A stretch of DNA of 64,000 nt from Bacteroidota bacterium (GTDB taxonomy: Bacteria > Bacteroidota > Bacteroidia > Bacteroidales > CAIXZF01). The translations under genes and the position numbers were made by a program. Below the pieces are notes generated by a model, which worked only from the letters and a program-made list of their open reading frames with translations, was not told the DNA's origin and made no database searches. Positions 36,499-45,826 of this stretch are shown here, in pieces (the first letter of the stretch is position 1; every line of letters starts with the position of its first letter). The stretch covers positions 124,001 through 188,000 of the forward strand of contig JAKLIX010000001.1 of the NCBI GenBank assembly GCA_022709385.1, written 5' to 3'.

Positions 36499-36536
36499 AT
36501 GATAATTTCTGAATTAGATAAAGTTATGCAAAATTT

Positions 36537-39500
36537 TTAATTTGTTTTGACAAGGCGAAGCTGTTCTTTACGACTTCCGGTATGGATGCGGATGAAATAA
36601 ATTCCTGCTTCCAGGCCGTCCGGCATAAAGGCGATCTCATGAGAACCTGCTGGGAGTAAACCGCATTCCATCCGGTTCACCAGTCTGCCACCCAGATCAT
36701 ACAGGCAAAGTTCGAGTGCTTCATCCTGCTCCAGGGTGATCAGGAGCATTGATTCATCCGAAGCGGGATTGGGGGAAAGACTTGCCCGGAAATCATCATC
36801 AGAGGCTTGTATCCAGGGGATATTGAGGGAAGTAAACAGCGGTTCGCCGTTTATCCCTGCCAATTCGCCCTGCAGCAGTGTGAACATGGTTGCATTATCT
36901 TCAAATGATTCACAGTCAAGGGTAATGCTAAGCAATTCCTGTCCAGGATTCAGGGGTCGGGGACGAAGGCTGTACCACGACAGCGACAAGGTATTCCCTG
37001 TCCTTTGCCAGATCAGGTTTTCCTGGTCATAGATCATTCTGATATCCAGGATGTTTGCCATATCATTTTGAATTTCCAGGTGAAGTGTCAGGGCTGCAGG
37101 GGATAAAACGGTGGTGGTGGATACGGGCAGGTTGAAAGGATGGCCGGGTTTCACCACCAATACACCATCAGCATGAAAGGAAAGGCTGGATTGTTGTTTT
37201 GCGGGAGGCGTATAGGATCCGTTGACATCTCCGGTACACAGTCCTTTAAAATCCTGGTTGATCTGGCTCAGCCCGGAGAAAAACAACAGGGGTTTTTCGA
37301 ATACCCAGTTACCGGCTGGAAAGCCGCTGATCATTCCCACGGTTCTTCTTTGCACTGCCAGCGCATCCACGGCATTGACCATGGTGTTGTTGTCAACATC
37401 TGCAGCGATGAGGCGGATGCCGCTCAGTTGCCCGAGCCCTACAAATTGTTTCATGATCAGCAGGGCGTCGGTTGCGTTAACCCCACCCCAGGGTTTAGGG
37501 CAGGAGGCGTCAAGGGAATAATTGCCCGGCGGGATTTGTTCAAGCTGGTAATTTCCGCCCGCACCTGTTGTTGCCTGGGCAAAGTTTGCGCTTCCCTGTT
37601 TCAGCAATACCAGGGTATTGTTCAGCGGGGTCGAGAGGCTGTTGTCGTAGGTCAGTTGTCCTGTCAGGGTTTGCGAGCCCACCAGGATATAGTCGGTACG
37701 GGTGATGGAACTGACGGTGTATCCATTGGAAACGGTCAGTGTCACGCTGTAAATACCCGGGGAATTGTAGGTTACCGTAGGATTTGGGATGGTTGCAACG
37801 GATGGATTTCCTCCGGGAAATGTCCATTCCCAGGAGGAAGGATTCCCGGTGGAAAGGTCAGTAAACTGTATGCTTTCTCCTTCAAGGATCACCGAGTCAC
37901 TTGCCATAAAGGCCGCATTCACATTCAGGTTAACCAGTCCGAAAAACTGCAGGTACTGAAACATGAGTTCGTTTCGTGTAGAGGGGAAATCTCCGTTTGC
38001 CAGGCCGGCGAATTCATGTGAAGCGCCGATGGTTTTATATGTGGCGGACTGATATGCCATGGCGGTGGTGTAAGAGGGCGACTGGTTTTTCAGAATGGCG
38101 AAGGCGGTACTTCCGGAGGCGGGTCCCAGCCTGTCGATCCAGCTGTTTTCTCCGTTATAGGAAAAGGTCATGCCCTGCGTAAAGGTGGCATTCTGGCCGT
38201 TCACTGTGACAAGGTCGGCAGAACCGTCGGCCAGTCCTTCGATCATGAACAAAGGATGGACGGTGGTTTGAGCATCATAAGCCCAGGTATCTCCCCCTTC
38301 CATGTAAAGTTGCCCGCCATTGTTCAGGTATGTGGTGAGGATCTGTCCTTCCTGCTGGCTTAATACGTGATTGTTCGGGTAAATGCCCAGGCAGAGAAAG
38401 ATGGAAGAATAAATGTCCGGGTCGGCCGGCATGGAAGTCAGCATAACGGAAGAGACATTATTGGCCTGGACGGCGGCCTGGATGGCTTGTCCGCCGTTGT
38501 TGTTCGCATCGAGATTCAGAATCAGAACCGGTATTTGCCCGATAATCAGGCTCAGGGTTCCTGTGGCCGTGATTCCGAGATCACCGGTAAAATTCACATT
38601 CAGCATGGCTTGATGCCCGAGGGGTGCCAGGATGGAGGCCGATAACTGAAAGGATTGAACGGCCGACACCCCGGCAGGGATATTGCCGAAGTTCAGGTTG
38701 TTGGACAGAATATTCAGATAGGGATCGGCGGAGGTGAGTGTTCCGGTCACATTGGAAACCTCAGCATGTCCTTCATTTATAACGTATATTGAAAGGGAAA
38801 ATACTTCTCCGGGGTCGGCCTTGTTGTTTCCGTTACCTGTGGGATCAGTAATCTGGTATTGTTGGTATTCCAGCAGGGGTGCGTTTGCTTTCAGGCTGAA
38901 GTGACTGATCCAGCTGTTTGTTCCGTCGCTTGCCGTGGCCGAGAAAGGGATGGTATGCTGGTCGGGTATACCGGCAGCGGCATTGAAAGCAAATCCTGAC
39001 GGTACCGAGACGGTAGCTCCCGGTGCGATGTTTCCATAAAAAGCAGTTGAATCCGTGATGGAGACCCAGGGATCAGCGGAGTGGAGTGTTACCGTAACAT
39101 TGTCTGCTGTGAGAATGCCCACATTTTTCATTCCGAGGGTCAGGGAAGCCTGTTCGCCGTAATCCAGCAAACCGTTGTTATTGCCGTTGGGATCGGTCAG
39201 CAGGCTTGACTCCCTGGTGACGTATGGTCCGGAAGGGGGGATCACCTGCACAGTACCTGTATAGCGGTAGTAATTCTGCAGGGTAACCACGACTTTGATC
39301 TGGTCCGGGGGTATCTGGTTGCCCGGAATGTTCAGTGTTACCGGGAAGCCTGTACCTGTGGCCGTGGCAAGGATTTCCCCGTTGAGGGAAAGACAGATCA
39401 GGGAACCGGCATTGGCGTTTACCGCGAATGAAGTAATCCCTGCATAAATAACAGGATCATGAACGACGGCAAGGGTTTGCGGAACTTCTGAAAAAACGCT

Positions 39501-41366
39501 GAGGAAGGCATCACCGTGATGGTGGAACAAATGGTAGGTGACGGTTTTGTTTCCGGTATTGTAAGGCCATGAAGACTGGAAAAGGAAGTACTTACCGGCA
39601 GCATTCCCGAATGCCGGAAGAATACCCCTGTGTGCCGGATTGCTGCCGTATCCGGGCATGAAAGCCGGCCAGAGGTTGTCATAGACACCCCATACATAAG
39701 CATCGTTCACAAAGGAATAGGATATCTCGGAGGCTGCAAGCAGGCCCAGTGCTCCGCTGAAGTTTTCGCCATAAGTGTAGCGGTGGAATTTTTCCGCGAA
39801 CACTTCGGAGCCGTAGTTATATTTACCGGTAAGGCAATTGATCGACATAACAAAGCACAGGTCGGTATTGGTCAGTCCGTTGATACTGGAACTGCTGTAA
39901 GCCGGTTCGCCCCATCCCTGTTCATAACCGTGATCACGGTGCTGCAACATGAAAGCCCCGGAATTGATGGCATTGTTGACCATGGTGGCAGTTCCGCCGG
40001 ACCATCCTCCCAATGCCTGTGGTGTTGCGGGTATGTATCCCAGTCCCGACGGTCCGAAATAATTCACTACCGTGCTGGTGTTGGTCGCAGTGGACCAGGG
40101 ATCACTGGCGGGATTGCCGGCATAAACGGCATTGATCCTGACAGGACTTTTTCCAAGGGAATGAGTCCAGAAACCGCCGACTACCTCCGAACAGATCTGA
40201 AACCAGCGTTCGGTCTGCCATCCCAATGCGGATATGGGATGATTGTAAAATGCGGGATTCACAGGAGGATTGGTCTCATACTGCAGAAATTTCTTTACCA
40301 TGACCTGCAATTGGGCCTCGTTCTGTGCCGTGATCCTTGCCATGACGATATCCGGTAATTCATCATTGTTGACATCCCCGAGGATATTGTCTGAAACACA
40401 GTAATTGTCCCATACCGGCGAGGTGATCGTATTGGCGGCATTGCTTCCGTAGTCTCCAAGCAGCAGGATTGCTGCGGGGGGAATGCTCCAGGTATTGTAT
40501 GCGTTGTTGATGTAGCTTTCCAATGCGGCAGGCGTATTTCCACCCACCTGTGCCAGGGTTTTTATCCCTGTCAGGATGCCCTGTTCGGTCCGGAATTTTT
40601 TAATCGAATCGGCCCACTGGTAAAAAATGGCGTCATTGGGTACGATGATCAGATACTCGAATCCGTCGTCATCAGCCGGACCGTAGGTCTGGTTATATTG
40701 CTTCTCGGGAAGCACAGCGGGATTCAGCAGCATATCCTGCAGCAGGGGATCAAACCACCGGCTGCGTAAGCGATCCTGGCCGTAGGTGCCATCTCCCTGA
40801 TGTGTCACTTTCAGCCGGACTTCCTCTATCACGGTAAGTTCTTTGTTTACAGGATTATACTGAAAGGGGGTAATTCCGATCATGACGCTTTCTACTCCCC
40901 TGATTTGCATTTTCGGGGAAAGGCGGACAGGTTCTGCCGGATACAGGGCATCAGCTCCGTATATTTCCTGATTAAAACGGTACACAAGGCCTGTTTCTGT
41001 TTCTTTTGGTATCACGGGGGCCGGAGCGATGTGCATATGCTGCAGACTGCTTGTTTTCACGGAAAGAATTTCGACGACAGGTTCTGAACCATTCGGAACG
41101 GCGAGCAGCCTTCCCGTGCCCGGAAGATTGGGAGCACCTGATTCCGATGGCAGGAAGACCCCTTCAAGCAGTGGATAGACCATTTTTTTGCCATCAATGC
41201 TGATCTCTTCAAAACGTACAATTCCAGTTTTGAAAGCCAACACGGTATAGCCTGGATTGGATTCCTCAATGACGAAGCCCGCTGTTTTATCGGAAGGCCT
41301 GGTTTGAGCGGCAGCCGTGCAGAACAACATCAGGCTGAGGGCAGCGGATAATATGGATATTTTCAT
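36537..41366 (-). CDS. Gingipain-like peptidase with dockerin-like, cohesin-like and T9SS domains
   Basis: The 1609-residue protein has a signal peptide (MKISILSAALSLMLFCTAAAQ) and a C25 catalytic domain with HRDHG (His near 476) and SINCLTG (Cys near 509). Domains in order after it: two or three Ig-like segments; a GATase1/ThuA-like domain (about 950-1140, with YLNNGGQLYMEGGDTW); a PKD domain (WEWTFPGGNPSV); the Ig-like plus dockerin-like module (about 1235-1385, WGGVNATDALLIMKQF, loop DVDNNTMVNAVD, end GDVNGSYTP); a cohesin-fold-like domain (about 1395-1510); and a type A sorting domain. The start is 10 bp after the stop of the upstream peptidase gene, so both probably share a transcript. 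Confidence 0.85.
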   Translation of the reverse strand: MKISILSAALSLMLFCTAAAQTRPSDKTAGFVIEESNPGYTVLAFKTGIVRFEEISIDGKKMVYPLLEGVFLPSESGAPNLPGTGRLLAVPNGSEPVVEILSVKTSSLQHMHIAPAPVIPKETETGLVYRFNQEIYGADALYPAEPVRLSPKMQIRGVESVMIGITPFQYNPVNKELTVIEEVRLKVTHQGDGTYGQDRLRSRWFDPLLQDMLLNPAVLPEKQYNQTYGPADDDGFEYLIIVPNDAIFYQWADSIKKFRTEQGILTGIKTLAQVGGNTPAALESYINNAYNTWSIPPAAILLLGDYGSNAANTITSPVWDNYCVSDNILGDVNNDELPDIVMARITAQNEAQLQVMVKKFLQYETNPPVNPAFYNHPISALGWQTERWFQICSEVVGGFWTHSLGKSPVRINAVYAGNPASDPWSTATNTSTVVNYFGPSGLGYIPATPQALGGWSGGTATMVNNAINSGAFMLQHRDHGYEQGWGEPAYSSSSINGLTNTDLCFVMSINCLTGKYNYGSEVFAEKFHRYTYGENFSGALGLLAASEISYSFVNDAYVWGVYDNLWPAFMPGYGSNPAHRGILPAFGNAAGKYFLFQSSWPYNTGNKTVTYHLFHHHGDAFLSVFSEVPQTLAVVHDPVIYAGITSFAVNANAGSLICLSLNGEILATATGTGFPVTLNIPGNQIPPDQIKVVVTLQNYYRYTGTVQVIPPSGPYVTRESSLLTDPNGNNNGLLDYGEQASLTLGMKNVGILTADNVTVTLHSADPWVSITDSTAFYGNIAPGATVSVPSGFAFNAAAGIPDQHTIPFSATASDGTNSWISHFSLKANAPLLEYQQYQITDPTGNGNNKADPGEVFSLSIYVINEGHAEVSNVTGTLTSADPYLNILSNNLNFGNIPAGVSAVQSFQLSASILAPLGHQAMLNVNFTGDLGITATGTLSLIIGQIPVLILNLDANNNGGQAIQAAVQANNVSSVMLTSMPADPDIYSSIFLCLGIYPNNHVLSQQEGQILTTYLNNGGQLYMEGGDTWAYDAQTTVHPLFMIEGLADGSADLVTVNGQNATFTQGMTFSYNGENSWIDRLGPASGSTAFAILKNQSPSYTTAMAYQSATYKTIGASHEFAGLANGDFPSTRNELMFQYLQFFGLVNLNVNAAFMASDSVILEGESIQFTDLSTGNPSSWEWTFPGGNPSVATIPNPTVTYNSPGIYSVTLTVSNGYTVSSITRTDYILVGSQTLTGQLTYDNSLSTPLNNTLVLLKQGSANFAQATTGAGGNYQLEQIPPGNYSLDASCPKPWGGVNATDALLIMKQFVGLGQLSGIRLIAADVDNNTMVNAVDALAVQRRTVGMISGFPAGNWVFEKPLLFFSGLSQINQDFKGLCTGDVNGSYTPPAKQQSSLSFHADGVLVVKPGHPFNLPVSTTTVLSPAALTLHLEIQNDMANILDIRMIYDQENLIWQRTGNTLSLSWYSLRPRPLNPGQELLSITLDCESFEDNATMFTLLQGELAGINGEPLFTSLNIPWIQASDDDFRASLSPNPASDESMLLITLEQDEALELCLYDLGGRLVNRMECGLLPAGSHEIAFMPDGLEAGIYFIRIHTGSRKEQLRLVKTN

Positions 41367-41376
41367 TGGCAGGGAT

Positions 41377-44300
41377 TTATTCTGTTTTAATCAGTTGTTT
41401 GCTGTAATTGACATTATTTATTTGTACCTGGAGCAGGTAAACTCCCGGAGGAAGATCCTTTCCCCGGCTGTCTTTCCCGTCCCAGCTGAATTCCCGCTTG
41501 TTTTCATCCGGATTGCATTCCCTGGAATAAACCATATTGCCGAGGATGTTGCATATCCTGAATCTGGTCGGAGCAGCATCAACAGGTGAGATCAGGATAC
41601 GGACTTCTTTGCTGAAAGGATTGGGCAGCAGCTGCAGGCCGGATTCAGTTCCGGCAGGGACGAAAGCAGGGATGGCAAGGCCGGGATACGGAATGATATT
41701 TCCTTCGGGATCGGCAAATTCAGTGGCGGAAGACAGGGTGATTTTTTCACCGGGAACCAGGGGAAGCCGGGCATGGCTGATGATCAGGTGAAACAGGTCT
41801 TCTCCCTGTTTGATTGTTTTTCCTTCGAGATTGAACCAGTTAATATTTAATGTATTGTCATGAATGTGATAGATGAAATCAGATTCATTGTCTGGAGGAA
41901 TCATACCTGCCAGCGTACCGGCATCTGCTTCAAGATGCAGTTGCAGGCTGAGGGCACCCAGGGTGAATCCCGATGCTGCCCTGACAGGGATCAACAGTTT
42001 TTCAGGATTTGCCGTAAGGGTTTCCTGTACATACAGTGGCAATCCACCGGCCGCTGAAGCCTGCGGCTGGTAACTGCCATTGACATCTCCGTAACACAGT
42101 CCATCCACCGGGATATTCAGCAGACTTTGGCCGTCGAAAGAAACCACCGGCTTGTTGAATACCCAGTCGCCTGCCGGAAAAGCACTGATAATTCCGACAG
42201 ACCGCTTTTGTGTGGCCAGGGCGTCCACGGCATTGACCACCTGGGTGGCATCCACATCGGCTGCTTTCAAATACAATCCGTTCAGGAGTGAAATCTGTAC
42301 AAAATGTTTCATGATCAGCAGGGCATCCGTGGCATTGACTCCTCCCCAGGCCTTAGTACAAATGGGATTGATCTGATAGGTTCCGGGAACGATACTGCTG
42401 AACGTAAAACCCCCATCCGGAGCCGTCAGGGTTTCCGCTACGATGGTATTACCAGCTTTCAGCTGTACCAATGTGTTTCCGAGCGGACTCATGCCTGCAT
42501 TGCCATAGTGCAGATTGCCGGTAAAATAGTTGTAAGCAATGACGGTTACATGGACCTGGTCGGTTCCGCAACAGCCTGTACTGCCGGTGACTGTGACCGC
42601 ATAATCCCCGGTGACCGTAACGATGAGGGTTTGGGTGGTATCGCCCGTAGACCAGAGATAGGAGGAGAAGCCCTGGCCGGCATCGAGGACGACCTGATCC
42701 GGTGCATTGATGACCGTGTCGTTGCCGAGGTTCACGATGGGGTTGGGATATACCGTCAGGCTGATCACCTCTGAAATGGCCGGATTATTCTGGGCACATG
42801 AGGCACTTGAGGTGAGGATGCAATAGACCTGGTCACCGTCGGCCGGATTCATTTCAACGTAAACCGGCCCGTAATCGGCGATACTGCCGTTTCTGATCCA
42901 GGTAAAGATAGGATTCGTGCCGGTATTGGTGCCATAAGCGTGAAAGACCACCTGGGCTCCCTCACAGAGCTGGTTTCCCGGCAAAGCCGAAGTGACAATG
43001 CTTACTGGTGCCGTAAGTCCGCTGATATCGGCGAGGCCGTTCAGGAAACCGCAGGTGATCTCGTTTCCCGTCAAACCGGTGAGGTAACAATTGCCCGGAA
43101 CACTTGTGTTGAAGGTCAGCGGAAAGTTGCCGGTGTCATTGGATTCGAAAAGAAGATGAAGCAGTGTTCCCGATCCGAGACTGACCGGGCTGAGCGATAG
43201 CCATGAAATGAAGATGTTGCCTCCGTTCTGGTTTATCAGGAAGCCGGAACTGTTGAACAGCGGGTGCAGGTTAGTGTAACCGTTATAATTTAAGCCGGCA
43301 TTGTCGAAGCTGATCACCAGGGAAATCGACGCAACATCATATAAATTATTTATTTCCAGGGGAATAAAAAAAGGTCCGGAACAACCGGTATATGTTCCGA
43401 GGGCCAGACTTGCAGAAGCCAGGGGATTCACGGTGATGTATTGCTGCTCGGTTAAAGTGTCTGAATCAGAAGCGTTTGACACGATCAGGCTAACGGGCCA
43501 GCTACCCGGTGTATTATAGATGACAAAAGGATGCTGATCAGAAGAAACCGGCGGATTGCCTCCGGGGAATGACCAGTTCCAGGTGGTCGGGTTTCCGCTT
43601 GAAAGATCGGTGAAGCTGACACCCGAGCCCTGGCTTACAACCTGGGTACTGGCGGTAAAGGCGGCATCCAGCGTCAGGGGGTTCGTAAGTTGCAGGGTGC
43701 CTGTAAAGGGCTGCCTGTTTTGGGCAGTAACCACCACGTCGGCGGTATCGGGGCCGGGAAAAGCCAGAAGCGGGACTAATGCCAGACCCGTATTGTCTGC
43801 CTGTGCGGCTCCATGCAGCACTCCGTTGCATGAAACAGCCACGTATGCATAGGCTTCGGTGTTGACGGTGAGGCTGTTGATCGTGTATGGCTGTAGCTGG
43901 TTGTAACTAACAGAGAGTGTTTCAGCCTGGGAATAGTAGATCATCAGCGCGGGGTCGCCCATCAGGTGATAGACTTCCCAGTAATAGTCATCCATGCCGG
44001 AACTGCTTTGGGTGACGGCCAGGTTGCCGGCGAAGATCATTTGTGCCTGGGTCATGAACCACTGGCTGTAGGCTTCGCCGTGGTCGTGAAAAGTTCGGTC
44101 ATAAGCTCCGAGGGCAGTGGCTGAGTAAGAAGGGTTCACGCTGACTGTTTTAGCGCCGACGGCCCAGTAGAAATCTTCATTCCAGTAGGTGTTGTTTGAA
44201 GCCCCGATATATCCCACGGCCCCTTTGTTGGAGGCCCGCAGCAGGGCTTCGCCAAAGCATTCAGTATCATTGAATTTATTGGTAAGGCATGCATTTCCCA

Positions 44301-45753
44301 CCATCAGGGGGTATTTTCCGGCATTGTTCAGGCTGGGGATGTTAGTCTTTGTGAAAGACGGGTTGGCCCAGCCGTTGCTGCTTCCGTGTGCCGTATAGTT
44401 GGCAAAGCAGCAGCCGTTGCTCACATCCTGGATGATCTGGGGTCCCTGGCTGCCTGATCCGGGGTAAAGGTAAGTATGCGAAATCAGGTTATGGGCGGTA
44501 TTGAAGTATGTGCCGGTTCCGTAATTGATCTGCCCGTTTCCGTGCAGGGGGCCGTAATTGGCATCTACTCCGGCTATCATCACACAGTGGTCAAGGAAAG
44601 ACGGATCAGGCATCAGGTATTGCTCATATTCCAGTGTTTTATTGATCTGGGGGAGGAGCTGGCTTTCGTTGGTAGCCGAAAAACGGCCGTAAAAAAGTTC
44701 CGGTAACTTATCGCCCGTGTATTCACAATAATACAGGTCGGTGGGATGACTGCCGGCACTGCCGCTAAAGGTCGGGATTTGTGCCACATCGCCCACCAGC
44801 AGGACAAAAGAGGGTGGCGGATCCGTGGGAGTTCCCGCATTATAAAGATTCTGGAGGTAACTTTTTATGGATGCAGCAGTATAGCCTACTGCAGGGTTGT
44901 TGGTGTATGCTTCGATCACGGTGTATCCTTTTTTCCTTTTCCAGTTGATGAACGGCTGCAACGCGGCCTGAAAGCTCACAGGGGAAACAATCACGTATTT
45001 AACGGGATATGAAATGATGGTGTCGAGGGGTGCATCCGCAGGAAGGGCAGAAAACAGGCTTTTTTTCAGGTTTGAGAAGAAGGGACCGTTTGTCAGGTAC
45101 TGCCTGGAACGGCTGAGGACCGGATCAGGATTGTGAAAGCTGATCCGGAAGCGCAGGCTGTCATATACCCTCAGCATTCCCAGGGCCGGATTATAACAAA
45201 CCGGCATCACACTCAGCCTGGCCAACCGCAGGCCGCGCATTTCTCCCAGCTCCATAACTTCGACCGGAAATGAAGGACTGAAGGCATTCTCAAGGTAGGC
45301 CAGGCTGTCAAAGACGAAAGGAGGATTTTCTGTAAGACTTTTTGACTGTGGCGGCTGGGCAGGCATCACCCGGTGGTAATTTCCCGTTGAAAGGGGGATG
45401 TCGGTATAATGGAAGGAAAGAAGGCTGATACTGAAGGTAGCTCCAGCCGGGACCTCAATCAGCCTGCGGATTACCGGAAGGGCCGGCTTTCCATGGTCTT
45501 CAAGGAAAGCACCGTTTTCCAGTATGAACTGGGTGAACAAAGCAGCATCCGTGCTCACCTCAAGGCTTTGAATCTCATTCGTAATACAAAATACCTCCAG
45601 GTGATTCCGATCCTGGCTGCTGATTCCGACCCGGTTACCGTCCCCGGAACCAATCCTCAGAGGCTGGGCATGCAGTTGGGAAAATCCTGCAATAACCGGC
45701 AATATGAAGAACAGCTTCCATGAGGCTTTTATAAAGGGTGTAAACAATATCAT
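41377..45753 (-). CDS. Gingipain-like peptidase with two cohesin-like domains, dockerin-like and T9SS domains
   Basis: The 1458-residue protein has an N-terminal signal (KLFFILPVIAGFSQLHAQ) and a C25 catalytic domain that resembles RgpB-type members more than the two neighbours: NYTAHGSSNGW (His near 455) and VGNACLTNKF (Cys near 487), then HLMGDPALM. It continues with an Ig-like tail domain, a PKD domain (WNWSFPGGNPPV), a cohesin-like domain (about 775-905), two Ig/PKD-like domains, the dockerin-like module (about 1074-1225, end GDVNGSYQP), a second, weaker cohesin-like domain (about 1235-1365) and a type A sorting domain from LLPNPFSKEV. It lies between the M6 gene (73 bp) and the next C25 gene (10 bp), in one direction. 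Confidence 0.85.
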   Translation of the reverse strand: MILFTPFIKASWKLFFILPVIAGFSQLHAQPLRIGSGDGNRVGISSQDRNHLEVFCITNEIQSLEVSTDAALFTQFILENGAFLEDHGKPALPVIRRLIEVPAGATFSISLLSFHYTDIPLSTGNYHRVMPAQPPQSKSLTENPPFVFDSLAYLENAFSPSFPVEVMELGEMRGLRLARLSVMPVCYNPALGMLRVYDSLRFRISFHNPDPVLSRSRQYLTNGPFFSNLKKSLFSALPADAPLDTIISYPVKYVIVSPVSFQAALQPFINWKRKKGYTVIEAYTNNPAVGYTAASIKSYLQNLYNAGTPTDPPPSFVLLVGDVAQIPTFSGSAGSHPTDLYYCEYTGDKLPELFYGRFSATNESQLLPQINKTLEYEQYLMPDPSFLDHCVMIAGVDANYGPLHGNGQINYGTGTYFNTAHNLISHTYLYPGSGSQGPQIIQDVSNGCCFANYTAHGSSNGWANPSFTKTNIPSLNNAGKYPLMVGNACLTNKFNDTECFGEALLRASNKGAVGYIGASNNTYWNEDFYWAVGAKTVSVNPSYSATALGAYDRTFHDHGEAYSQWFMTQAQMIFAGNLAVTQSSSGMDDYYWEVYHLMGDPALMIYYSQAETLSVSYNQLQPYTINSLTVNTEAYAYVAVSCNGVLHGAAQADNTGLALVPLLAFPGPDTADVVVTAQNRQPFTGTLQLTNPLTLDAAFTASTQVVSQGSGVSFTDLSSGNPTTWNWSFPGGNPPVSSDQHPFVIYNTPGSWPVSLIVSNASDSDTLTEQQYITVNPLASASLALGTYTGCSGPFFIPLEINNLYDVASISLVISFDNAGLNYNGYTNLHPLFNSSGFLINQNGGNIFISWLSLSPVSLGSGTLLHLLFESNDTGNFPLTFNTSVPGNCYLTGLTGNEITCGFLNGLADISGLTAPVSIVTSALPGNQLCEGAQVVFHAYGTNTGTNPIFTWIRNGSIADYGPVYVEMNPADGDQVYCILTSSASCAQNNPAISEVISLTVYPNPIVNLGNDTVINAPDQVVLDAGQGFSSYLWSTGDTTQTLIVTVTGDYAVTVTGSTGCCGTDQVHVTVIAYNYFTGNLHYGNAGMSPLGNTLVQLKAGNTIVAETLTAPDGGFTFSSIVPGTYQINPICTKAWGGVNATDALLIMKHFVQISLLNGLYLKAADVDATQVVNAVDALATQKRSVGIISAFPAGDWVFNKPVVSFDGQSLLNIPVDGLCYGDVNGSYQPQASAAGGLPLYVQETLTANPEKLLIPVRAASGFTLGALSLQLHLEADAGTLAGMIPPDNESDFIYHIHDNTLNINWFNLEGKTIKQGEDLFHLIISHARLPLVPGEKITLSSATEFADPEGNIIPYPGLAIPAFVPAGTESGLQLLPNPFSKEVRILISPVDAAPTRFRICNILGNMVYSRECNPDENKREFSWDGKDSRGKDLPPGVYLLQVQINNVNYSKQLIKTE
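43020..43425 (-). other. Internal cohesin-like domain of the 41377-45753 protein
   Basis: About 130 residues with the pattern of cohesin or cohesin-like folds: FFIPLEINNLYDVASISLVI, FDNAGLNYNGYTN, then NIFISWLSLSPVSLGSGTLL and LTFNTSVPGNCYLTGLTGN, ending FLNGLADISG. In known cohesins the PVxLxNxxxVxxxxxxxxYD opening and the L-x-F end are diagnostic; this is pattern recognition only. Domain borders are approximate. Confidence 0.6.
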
Positions 45754-45826
45754 AGTTTTATGATTTTAATACGTTATGGCACTTCCCTGCAACTGCTAAT
45801 CTATGCTGAAGGAAGGCACCGATTCT

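Noticed and set aside
35310..36512. 400-residue plus-strand open frame opposite the gingipain-like gene
   Set aside because: It lies fully antisense to a gene with clear domains and signal peptide, and its translation shows no domain or signal. The high codon bias of the giant genes opens long antisense frames.
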